Shown: in pieces, positions 1 through 5,962 of the stretch
Position numbering within the stretch: position 1 is the stretch's first letter
Layout of the letters: every line of letters starts with the position of its first letter
Program-made: the position numbers and the translations under genes
Notes under the pieces: model-generated
The model's input: the letters and a program-made list of their open reading frames with translations, nothing else
Told to the model about the DNA's origin: nothing
Databases searched by the model: none
Assembly (NCBI GenBank): GCA_002509485.1
Contig: DAWO01000140.1
Coordinates: 22,568 to 28,618 of the forward strand
Direction: 5' to 3'
DNA length: 6,051 bases
Source of the DNA: Methanolinea sp. UBA477
Lineage (GTDB): Archaea; Halobacteriota; Methanomicrobia; Methanomicrobiales; Methanospirillaceae

Positions 1-2
1 TG

Positions 3-737
3 GACCTTGCTGCCCAGTATTCCCTTGGGGAATTCGTGGCGGGAAGAATGTGGATCATAGAGATGGTTGTCGTCCCCTTCTTCGTCGCGGCGATGATGCA
101 TGTCATCAGGGAGGGGCAGGGAACACCGGGGGTATTCCTGCAGGGGGGGCTGAAGTACTATTTCAGGATCCTGATTCCAACGGTCATTATCGGTTTTGCG
201 GTAATCCTTACGGTCATCCTGCTGCTGGTCCCCCTCTCGATCATGGGGATCGCACTCGAGATGCTCCCCTTTATCGCGGCGGGAAGCGCAGTCGGAATAT
301 GCTTCTTCACCTTCTTTTACGACGCCGCCGCAGTTTTCGAGGACGCAAAGGTCTTCGATTCTATCAGGAGGAGCATCGAGGTGGTGCTGAGAAATACCGG
401 CGCGGTTATACTCTTCTATATCGTGATCCTGGCTTTTATCGCCGCTATCCTGCTGATCTTCGCGCTCATCTGGACCGCGATTCTCTACGAGAGCCTGACA
501 CCCCTGATCGGGATGGACACCTCGATGATAGAGTCTTTTACTCCCGACGATCTGATCGCCCTCATCGGGCCACGGGGACTTGCCATAACCGCTGTCCTCT
601 ATACGGCCGCGGCCGCCATCACCTTCCCCTTCGTATATACGTACAAATCAACTTTTTTCCAGAGATATGCACAACAGGCTGAGCCGGAACATCACCAGGG
701 CGAATACGACAGCAAGGGGCGCTGGTACAAGTACTGA
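3..737 (+). CDS. Multi-pass membrane protein of unknown function, 5' end missing
   Basis: The reading frame is open from the first bases of the window, so the gene starts upstream. A GTG at 36 is available but has no ribosome binding site, and the protein-like frame continues through it. About 244 residues are visible. Hydrophobic stretches suggest roughly five membrane segments: one near WIIEMVVVPFFVAAMM, one or two across ILIPTVIIGFAVILTVILLL and the following LEMLPFIAAGSAVGICFF, one at GAVILFYIVILAFIAAILLI, and one at GLAITAVLYTAAAAITFPFV. Between them is a pattern (YDAAAVFED, then DSIRRSIEVVLRN) seen in archaeal and bacterial polytopic proteins of the DUF7847/DUF6159 and GPDPase-membrane-domain type. 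This family link is from memory and is tentative. After the last segment comes a short hydrophilic tail rich in Gln, Glu and His, ending in GRWYKY. No catalytic motif is visible and no function is assigned. It is convergent with the DUF92 gene, with only nine bases between the stop codons. Confidence 0.75.
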   Translation, partial: DLAAQYSLGEFVAGRMWIIEMVVVPFFVAAMMHVIREGQGTPGVFLQGGLKYYFRILIPTVIIGFAVILTVILLLVPLSIMGIALEMLPFIAAGSAVGICFFTFFYDAAAVFEDAKVFDSIRRSIEVVLRNTGAVILFYIVILAFIAAILLIFALIWTAILYESLTPLIGMDTSMIESFTPDDLIALIGPRGLAITAVLYTAAAAITFPFVYTYKSTFFQRYAQQAEPEHHQGEYDSKGRWYKY

Positions 738-746
738 CCGGAGTAT

Positions 747-1937
747 TCACAGGTAAAAGAGGAGGGCAAACAACCCTCCTCCCGCTGTCGCCAGGATATT
801 TGTCCCGGCATTCCCGATTATTCCCCTGTTTTCGATGAGTGCGCCCACGAGGCTGTCGATATTGGTCCCTACCATTCCGGCGGCTGTTCCGACGATCGCC
901 ATGGGCATGTCGATTATCCCGAGCAGGAAGGAGAAGAGCGAGACGATGACGGCACCCCCCAGGGCCGTCAGTTCGCCGATCATGGTGATCCCGCCATTCG
1001 TTCCTGCCGGGACTTTCTTGAATGTCGTGATCATGTACGGATCGCCCCCGGTCACACCTATCTCGCTTGCCATCGTATCGGCGGTCGCAGTCGCCACGCT
1101 CCCTGCAAAGAGGGCGAGATACATCGGTTCTCCGGAAATACCCCAGAGTACTGCCGCGGCAGCGGAGACGCTTCCGTTTGCAAAGACATTCAGGTACCCC
1201 CTCGCACCCCCGTGCATCTGTTCCACACCCATCTTCTGCTTGTATTCGTACCTGAACCGCGTGCAGATCGAACCAAGGATGAAGAACGTGAGCATGACCA
1301 GGAACCACCGGATATCTGCAAACACGATGAGTATGAGGCCGATCAGGGCGCCGGAGAAGAGACCGCTCACATCGGCCGTCTTCAGCCTGTACGAGGAGTA
1401 CCCAAAACCAAAGGCGACGAGGACAGCCAGAAAGATCAGGGTAATATCGGCCTGGTAATTGAGTTCGTTGATGAGTATCATGGTCATGGCGATTCCAAGC
1501 GCCTCGATCATGAGGGCGTCCTCCCGCTCACGAAGGATTGCCTTTAAGAGCACGGCCACGACGATTCCAAAGAGGATGACCAGCGGGACGAACGTCTGGA
1601 GATAGAACATCACGAGGGTACACCCGACGAGAGCGGCAGTGATGTAGGTTATGTAGGAGAAGAGGCGTTCCGTCGTACCTCGAAACGCCATCTCGCCCAT
1701 CACCAGGATGACTATCGTGCACGAGAAGATCAGCAGCGGGAGAACGCCGATGCCGTAGAGAATGGCTATGGGGACCATGGCGATCGCCAGGTAACGCGTC
1801 TTTTTTATCAGGAAGAGAACGCCCGACGAGAGGAGCACGATAATCGAGAGAAACCAGGCCGGCTGGATAAAAGGTGCAATCAGGATGAAAGATAGGGTCA
1901 GGATTGCTGCGAGCCTGTCACCCAGACTGGATGTCAT
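747..1937 (-). CDS. DUF92/TIGR00297 family integral membrane protein, possible isoprenoid-phosphate kinase
   Basis: The product is 396 residues and almost entirely hydrophobic segments, probably ten or more membrane passes. The C-terminal half (about 190-396) is a DUF92 domain. Typical motifs are GGARGYLNVFANG at 243-255, ATADTMASEIG at 283-293, VPAGTNGGIT at 309-318 and DSLVGA at 361-366. The N-terminal half is a run of membrane segments without motifs I recognise, as in other archaeal members of about 400 residues. Characterised DUF92 proteins are plant VTE6 and its cyanobacterial counterpart, which phosphorylate phytyl phosphate. A kinase acting on an isoprenoid phosphate in the archaeal membrane is therefore inferred, not shown. 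I chose ATG 1937. The frame stays open to a TTG at 2021, but that extension would be coded through the likely promoter. A GGAGAGGG lies at 1961 to 1954, 16 bases before the ATG, which is further than usual. The gene is divergent from valS. Confidence 0.85.
   Translation of the reverse strand: MTSSLGDRLAAILTLSFILIAPFIQPAWFLSIIVLLSSGVLFLIKKTRYLAIAMVPIAILYGIGVLPLLIFSCTIVILVMGEMAFRGTTERLFSYITYITAALVGCTLVMFYLQTFVPLVILFGIVVAVLLKAILREREDALMIEALGIAMTMILINELNYQADITLIFLAVLVAFGFGYSSYRLKTADVSGLFSGALIGLILIVFADIRWFLVMLTFFILGSICTRFRYEYKQKMGVEQMHGGARGYLNVFANGSVSAAAAVLWGISGEPMYLALFAGSVATATADTMASEIGVTGGDPYMITTFKKVPAGTNGGITMIGELTALGGAVIVSLFSFLLGIIDMPMAIVGTAAGMVGTNIDSLVGALIENRGIIGNAGTNILATAGGGLFALLFYL
754..781 (-). 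terminator. Hairpin plus T run inside the 3' end of the DUF92 gene
   Basis: GAGGAGGG (759-766) and CCCTCCTC (774-781) form a perfect 8-bp stem with a 7-base loop. Read on the minus strand, the stem is followed at once by TTTTACC (758 to 752), the layout of an intrinsic terminator. It lies within the last codons of the DUF92 protein (GGGLFALLFYL then stop), so it would act at the very end of that message. On the plus strand the same hairpin follows the stop of the upstream membrane-protein gene by about 21 bases, but no T run follows it there. Archaeal termination depends mainly on U-rich tracts, so the T run may matter more than the stem. Confidence 0.5.
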
Positions 1938-1990
1938 TCTGATACTTGTTGTTCCCTCTCCAAAAAGAGTTTTTCCAAAGATGAATACGA

Positions 1991-2000
1991 TAAAAAATAT
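1991..2000 (-). promoter_or_regulatory. Candidate TATA box for the DUF92 gene
   Basis: On the minus strand this reads ATATTTTTTA, preceded by a purine-containing AACCG that could serve as a BRE. Archaeal transcription starts about 25 bases downstream, here near 1969. That gives a leader of about 32 bases containing GGAGAGGG (1961-1954) before ATG 1937. The box falls inside the frame-open region upstream of that ATG, which supports the shorter protein start. Confidence 0.45.
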
Positions 2001-2053
2001 CGGTTCCGCTGAGATATACAAGATGATTGACCATTCCGGGCAAATATTCGATC

Positions 2054-2061
2054 ACTATATG
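2054..2061 (+). promoter_or_regulatory. Candidate TATA box for valS, implying a nearly leaderless message
   Basis: The sequence CACTATATG is centred near 2058, about 28 bases before the valS ATG at 2087. A start 25 bases downstream would fall at or within a few bases of the ATG. No Shine-Dalgarno-like GGAGG precedes the ATG (the bases are CAGAACAAATAAATGGAAA), which fits leaderless translation. A second AT-rich site, CAAATATTC at 2041-2049, could instead give a leader of about 17 bases. This is a prediction from spacing only. Confidence 0.45.
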
Positions 2062-2086
2062 ACTTGACAGAACAAATAAATGGAAA

Positions 2087-4681
2087 ATGGCACCATCAAG
2101 GGATCTCCCCAAGACCTACGACTTCTCCGAGGTGGAGAGGAGATGGCAGGAAACATGGCGGGAAGAGGATAATTATTTCCAGGATGAGTCGGACAAGCCG
2201 CGTTTTGTGATAGATACCCCTCCTCCATACCCGACCGGGAATTTTCATATCGGCAACGCATTCAACTGGTGTTATATCGATTTTATCGCTCGCTATAAAC
2301 GAATGCTTGGCTATAACGTGATGTTTCCCCAGGGGTGGGACTGTCACGGCCTGCCGACAGAGGTGAAGGTAGAGGAGATCCACGGAATAACAAAGAATGA
2401 TGTGCCAAGAGAAGAGTTCCGGAGGATGTGCAGGGAGCTGACACTGGGAAATATCGAGAAGATGCGAAGCACCCTCCGCCGTCTCGGGTTCTCGATCGAC
2501 TGGAGCCACGAATACATCACCATGCTCCCCGAATATTTCCGAAAGACGCAGGTATCCTTCCTAAAAATGCTTCAGTCAGGGTATATCTACCAGAGCGAGC
2601 ACCCGGTCAATTTCTGCACCCGGTGCGAGACGGCGATCGCGTTTGCCGAGGTGGCCTATGAACCACGGACCACCACGCTCAACTACTTCGACTTCGACGG
2701 GGTGGAGATCGCGACCACGAGGCCGGAACTCCTGGCGGCCTGTGTTGCGGTCGCAGTACATCCCGACGACGAGAGGTACCGTTCTCTCATGGGCAGGCAC
2801 CTGAAAGTCCCGATATTTGGCCATTCCGTTCCCGTGATCCTGGACGAGGCGGTCGACCCGGAGTTCGGTTCAGGGGCCGTGATGATATGCACGTTCGGGG
2901 ACAAGCAGGATGTCCACTGGTGGAAACAGCACGACCTCGAGCTCCGCAAGGCAATCGACCGGAACGGCAGGATGACCCCTATTGCAGGAAAATATGCCGG
3001 TATGAAGAGCGGAGAGTGCAGGGAAGCGATTCTTGCGGATATGAAACGCGAGGATATCCTCAGGTCGACCGAACCGCTCGAACAGCGGGTCGGTACCTGC
3101 TGGAGGTGCACGACTCCTATCGAGATCATGAGCGAGCGGCAGTGGTTTGTCCGTATCGTGCCCGAAGAGATCATGGAAGCCGCACGGGAGATCCGCTGGA
3201 ACCCGGAACACATGTTTCTGCGGATGGAGAACTGGGTGGACCAGATGGAATGGGACTGGTGCATCTCGCGGCAGCGAATCTTCGCAACACCCATTCCCAT
3301 CTGGTTCTGCCAGGCGTGTGGCCGGATGATCGTCCCGAACGAATCAATGCTCCCGCTCGATCCGACCGTAACACCTCCACCAGGACCGTGTCCTGACTGC
3401 GGATCCACGGACATTTCCGGTGAAGAGGACGTCCTCGATACCTGGATGGACTCTTCCATCTCCGTGCTCAACGTCACCGGGTGGAACGGGGAAGAGACGC
3501 CTGCGATCTTTCCTGCCCAGCTGAGACCGCAGGGGCATGATATCATACGGACATGGGCCTTCTACACCATCCTCCGGTCGGTTGCCCTCACCGGCCAGAA
3601 ACCCTGGGAAGAGATCCTGGTAAACGGCATGGTGCTCGGCGAGGACGGATTCAAGATGAGCAAGAGCAGGGGAAATATCATATCACCCGAGGAGATCGTC
3701 TCGGAACACGGTGCTGATGCGTTCCGGCAATGGGCGGCGGCGGGAGCGGCCACCGGCTCTGACATCATGTTCAACTGGAATGATGTGATCGCTGCATCCA
3801 GGTTCCAGACCAAGCTGTGGAACATTGCCCGGTTCGTGCTCATCCAGCTCGAGAGGAGAGAGTTCGACGATTCGGCCCCGCTGACCGCAGTCGCGGACCG
3901 GTGGCTGATGACCAGGCTCTCCGGCACCGTCTCGGAGGTGACGGCCTGCATGGACAGCTGCCAGTTTGATCGTGCGCTCAAGGCGATCCGGGAGTTTGCC
4001 TGGGACGTGCTGGCCGACAACTACATCGAGCTGGCGAAAGGGAGGCTGTACTCCGACGATATCGGCAGGGATAGCGCCTGCCGGGCGCTGACCACGACCC
4101 TGGACACCCTCTGCCGCCTCATGGCCCCCTTCACCCCCCATTTCGCCGAGGAGTGCTACGCGCACCTTGGCAGGGGGAGCGTCCATTCCGCGGGCTGGCC
4201 CGTGTGTGGATACGATGATCCCGGTGCCGCACGGGACGGCGATCTTCTCGCAACAGTGGTGGCCGAGATACGGCGCTACAAGCATGAACGCGGGCTGGCC
4301 CTGAATGCGCCGCTTGGGAGGGTCACGATATTCTCCCCCCTCTTCGGGGATGATTCAGGTGATGCGGCACGGGCATTGAATGCCGATGTGGTCTGGCGCC
4401 GGGAGACGGCGAGGCTTGAGAAGGTGATGGGCGATCTGCAGTTCAACATGGCCGTCATCGGGCCCGCCTTCAGAAAGCAGGCCCGTGCCTTCATGGACGC
4501 TGTCAGGGCACTCTCGCCGGAAAGCCTGGAGAATCCTCCGGATTCGATAGAGGTGGACGGGACTGCCATGCCGATCCCGGAGGATGCGTTCATCCCTACC
4601 TACACCTATATGGAAGAAGGAGAAAAGGTCGACGTGCTCAATGTCGGCGACGTGATCGTGACCATCCAGCACACTGCCTGA
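2087..4681 (+). CDS. valS: Valyl-tRNA synthetase, archaeal type
   Basis: This is an 864-residue cytoplasmic class I synthetase that charges tRNA-Val with valine. Visible in order are the catalytic signature FHIGNAF (HIGH motif as HIGN, 54-57), GWDCHGLPTEVKVEE (83-97), and a zinc-type pair C177/C180 that pairs with C338/C341. The CP1 editing domain shows ATTRPEL (209-215) and GSGAVMICTFGDKQD, with D275 at the usual editing-site aspartate. A second CxxC pair lies at C408/C411 and C435/C438. DTWMDSSIS (451-459), GHDIIRTWAFY (483-493) and KMSKS (523-527) follow, then the helical anticodon-binding domain (about 600-740) and a C-terminal extension. Length and motifs fit complete archaeal ValRS rather than IleRS or LeuRS. 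ATG 2087 begins a family-like N-terminus (LPKTYDFSEVERRWQETW); an ATG at 2080 is out of frame. The 3' end overlaps convergent tmk by 44 bases. Confidence 0.97.
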   Translation: MAPSRDLPKTYDFSEVERRWQETWREEDNYFQDESDKPRFVIDTPPPYPTGNFHIGNAFNWCYIDFIARYKRMLGYNVMFPQGWDCHGLPTEVKVEEIHGITKNDVPREEFRRMCRELTLGNIEKMRSTLRRLGFSIDWSHEYITMLPEYFRKTQVSFLKMLQSGYIYQSEHPVNFCTRCETAIAFAEVAYEPRTTTLNYFDFDGVEIATTRPELLAACVAVAVHPDDERYRSLMGRHLKVPIFGHSVPVILDEAVDPEFGSGAVMICTFGDKQDVHWWKQHDLELRKAIDRNGRMTPIAGKYAGMKSGECREAILADMKREDILRSTEPLEQRVGTCWRCTTPIEIMSERQWFVRIVPEEIMEAAREIRWNPEHMFLRMENWVDQMEWDWCISRQRIFATPIPIWFCQACGRMIVPNESMLPLDPTVTPPPGPCPDCGSTDISGEEDVLDTWMDSSISVLNVTGWNGEETPAIFPAQLRPQGHDIIRTWAFYTILRSVALTGQKPWEEILVNGMVLGEDGFKMSKSRGNIISPEEIVSEHGADAFRQWAAAGAATGSDIMFNWNDVIAASRFQTKLWNIARFVLIQLERREFDDSAPLTAVADRWLMTRLSGTVSEVTACMDSCQFDRALKAIREFAWDVLADNYIELAKGRLYSDDIGRDSACRALTTTLDTLCRLMAPFTPHFAEECYAHLGRGSVHSAGWPVCGYDDPGAARDGDLLATVVAEIRRYKHERGLALNAPLGRVTIFSPLFGDDSGDAARALNADVVWRRETARLEKVMGDLQFNMAVIGPAFRKQARAFMDAVRALSPESLENPPDSIEVDGTAMPIPEDAFIPTYTYMEEGEKVDVLNVGDVIVTIQHTA
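4612..4628 (-). terminator. Pyrimidine-rich tract after the tmk stop
   Basis: On the minus strand this reads CCTTTTCTCCTTCTTCC and begins ten bases past the tmk stop codon (4640-4638). It lies antisense to the last codons of valS. Archaeal RNA polymerase stops at U-rich tracts, often without a hairpin, so this could end the HisA-like/tmk message. It is not a pure T run and I see no strong stem, so the call is weak. Confidence 0.25.
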
Positions 4682-5258
4682 TGGAATCGGCCACGAATTC
4701 CTGTATCTCTCTCTCGTCTTTTCCGGCATCGATGACAAGGAAACGGGACGGCTCCTCTTCCGCGAGTGCCAGGTACTGCTGCTGGACGTCCCCGAGGAGG
4801 TCGGCCGTCTCGAAATGCTCGAGGGCCTGGCCCCGGTCCATCCGTGACAACGCCTCTTTGACCGGCAGGACCAGCAGGAACGTCAGATCAGGCGTGATGC
4901 TCCAGCCCGCGTGGATATCTTTTAACCAGGAGAGGGGGTCGGGCAGGACACCCTGCAGCGTCACTGCCTGGTAGGCGTACCTGCTGTCCCGGTACCTGTC
5001 GGAGACGACCAGCCTCCCTTCAGCGAGCGCTGGACGTATCACCCCCGATACATGAACAGCATGGTCGGCGATGAAGAGGAGGGCCTCCGCGATGGGGTCG
5101 ATCTCTTCGGCGATGGCCCGTCTCACCTGCTCGCCCACCCAGGTGGAGCCCGGTTCCCGGGTGAAGAGGGGGTCCAGATCCGAAAGAAGTTCCCTCAAGG
5201 CCGAAACAAGGGTGCTCTTCCCGCTCCCGTCGATTCCCTCTATGGTGATCAGGACCAT
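4638..5258 (-). CDS. tmk: Thymidylate kinase (dTMP kinase)
   Basis: This 206-residue protein phosphorylates dTMP to dTDP with ATP, an essential step in dTTP supply. Motifs in order are the P-loop EGIDGSGKST (7-16), TREPG (33-37) for dTMP binding, the SDRY motif (86-89) followed by DSRYAYQ (91-97), and a P-loop NTPase core strand TFLLVLPV (126-133). The following LID-like segment is RMDRGQALEHFE. The length is typical of the family. ATG 5258 is preceded by GGAGGGG (5268-5262) at ideal spacing. The start overlaps the end of the HisA-like gene by 10 bases, so the two are probably co-transcribed and translationally coupled. The last 14 codons and the stop are antisense to the end of valS. They encode a basic tail ending RSRRRH, which goes beyond the motif-bearing part of the fold and may be a by-product of the overlap. 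Confidence 0.96.
   Translation of the reverse strand: MVLITIEGIDGSGKSTLVSALRELLSDLDPLFTREPGSTWVGEQVRRAIAEEIDPIAEALLFIADHAVHVSGVIRPALAEGRLVVSDRYRDSRYAYQAVTLQGVLPDPLSWLKDIHAGWSITPDLTFLLVLPVKEALSRMDRGQALEHFETADLLGDVQQQYLALAEEEPSRFLVIDAGKDEREIQEFVADSIRQCAGWSRSRRRH
4704..4724 (+). terminator. Pyrimidine-rich tract after the valS stop
   Basis: A CT-rich stretch with a TCTTTTCC core begins 22 bases downstream of the valS stop (4679-4681), inside the antisense of tmk. There is no gene-free space between the two convergent genes, so any valS terminator must lie within tmk, and this is the best candidate. No clear hairpin precedes it. Confidence 0.25.
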
Positions 5259-5920
5259 TCGCCCCTCCGGATGGACTCTGCCGGGATCCTCCCCCTGTGA
5301 AGGGCTGTAGCCACTATCGCCCCGTCGAATCCTGACTCCTCGAGCACTGAAAGATCACGGGTACCAGAGACCCCTCCGCCATAGAAGAGCGATCGCCCGT
5401 ATGCAGACCGCAGTTGCTCAAGCTTGCCTGCATCTATCCCGGACCCGGTTCCGACAGCGCTGATGTCAAGGATGATACAGCCTTCGAAAGCCCAGTCTTC
5501 TGCCCGTTCAAGGAGAATGGTCGGATCAAGCCCTCCCGGAATCACTCTTCCATCCCGTACATCGATGCTCAGGAACCCGGAACCGTATACCGACAGATCA
5601 GCCCCTGCAGTCTCGGTCCCGACGACATTTATGATGGTGTCGCCCTCGATGAACTCCCCGGGGCAAGAGACTCCGCGATCGACGTAGCAGGTATCAACCA
5701 TGGATGCGCACCGGATGACCTCCAGGTCATGATCTCCGGTCCTTGCTATCCTGTCGAGATCCGCGATGTAGAGGAACCGCGGGGCGATCGCCTCCACGTA
5801 TCCGGCAGGGTCGGCCGTCGGCGAAAGTCCCCAGTCAAGCGGCAGGTAGGACGCACGGTCACCCTTCATCCCGTGGACGACGAGACCGGACTTTAAATCC
5901 ATGGCGAGAATCAAATCCAT
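5249..5920 (-). CDS. HisA/HisF-related TIM-barrel protein of unknown function (TIGR00734-like)
   Basis: This 223-residue protein resembles HisA, the histidine-pathway isomerase, but matches the separate archaeal family modelled as TIGR00734, whose members occur beside a true HisA and have no assigned reaction. Conserved with HisA are D8 in AMDLKSG with the following VVHGMKGDR (14-22), DLDRIARTG (54-62), and D120 in SIDVRDGRV, which matches the second catalytic aspartate. The C-terminal phosphate-binding elements YGGGVSG (180-186) and AIVATALHRG (201-210) are also present. It differs from HisA at the N-terminal phosphate loop (GGGIR becomes DRGVS, 81-85) and at the catalytic threonine and the DGT aspartate (now L151 and V156). 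A distinct substrate with one phosphate is likely. I prefer ATG 5920 because D8 then aligns exactly. GTG 5935 would add five residues (MITIR). It lies upstream of tmk and is divergent from mfnB. Confidence 0.85.
   Translation of the reverse strand: MDLILAMDLKSGLVVHGMKGDRASYLPLDWGLSPTADPAGYVEAIAPRFLYIADLDRIARTGDHDLEVIRCASMVDTCYVDRGVSCPGEFIEGDTIINVVGTETAGADLSVYGSGFLSIDVRDGRVIPGGLDPTILLERAEDWAFEGCIILDISAVGTGSGIDAGKLEQLRSAYGRSLFYGGGVSGTRDLSVLEESGFDGAIVATALHRGRIPAESIRRGEWS
5262..5268 (-). promoter_or_regulatory. Strong Shine-Dalgarno site for tmk
   Basis: The minus strand reads GGAGGGGCGAATG, with GGAGG five bases before the tmk start codon. It lies within the last codons of the HisA-like gene (the RRGEW region), so ribosomes finishing that gene could restart on tmk. 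This is the clearest ribosome binding site in the window and fixes the tmk start. Confidence 0.75.
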
Positions 5921-5962
5921 ACGTATAGTAATCACTATTTACCATCAGGATCATTAAATTCT
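5921..5962. promoter_or_regulatory. Compact divergent promoter region between the HisA-like gene and mfnB
   Basis: Only 42 bases separate the two start codons, so the promoters must overlap each other or the coding ends. For mfnB, ACTATTTACC (5934-5943) sits about 25 bases before the ATG, which would give a leaderless start. TTTAAATC at 5892-5899 and GTATAGTA at 5923-5930 are alternatives. For the HisA-like gene, the minus-strand TTTAATGA (5958-5951) would start transcription near 5930. Two symmetric elements lie here: the palindrome ATACGTAT (5919-5926) and the inverted repeat ATAGT-N4-ACTAT (5925-5938). Either could bind a dimeric regulator shared by both genes, but nothing proves it. Confidence 0.4.

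Noticed and set aside
36..38. GTG 36 as the true start of the first gene
   Set aside because: The frame is open to the window edge with protein-like sequence (LAAQYSLGEF) before it, and there is no ribosome binding site. The gene is more likely cut by the window boundary.
835..1458. Plus-strand 207-codon frame opposite the DUF92 gene
   Set aside because: It is antisense to clear DUF92 motifs, and its translation is Pro/Ser/Arg-rich without recognisable features.
1938..2021. N-terminal extension of the DUF92 protein from TTG 2021
   Set aside because: The 28 extra residues are coded across the likely TATA box and leader. TTG has no suitable ribosome binding site, and ATG 1937 gives a family-like start.
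2246..2260. HIGN in place of HIGH in ValRS as a possible defect
   Set aside because: From memory, other archaeal ValRS proteins (for example from Methanosarcina) have the same FHIGN segment. All other catalytic, zinc and editing motifs are intact, so this is family variation.
2683..3546. Long minus-strand open frame opposite valS (287 codons)
   Set aside because: It is antisense to a strongly conserved synthetase, has no ribosome binding site or recognisable motif, and its composition (Ser/Arg-rich) is typical of a shadow frame in GC-rich DNA.
3683..4285. Minus-strand 200-codon frame opposite the valS C-terminal half
   Set aside because: It is a shadow of valS with no family resemblance or start signal.
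5414..5896. Plus-strand 160-codon frame opposite the HisA-like gene
   Set aside because: It is a shadow frame; the minus-strand product shows conserved TIM-barrel motifs throughout.
5249..5920. Annotation of the TIM-barrel gene as histidine-pathway hisA
   Set aside because: The N-terminal phosphate loop and the T164 and DGT aspartate equivalents are changed, the protein matches the separate archaeal HisA/HisF-related family, and no other his gene is nearby.
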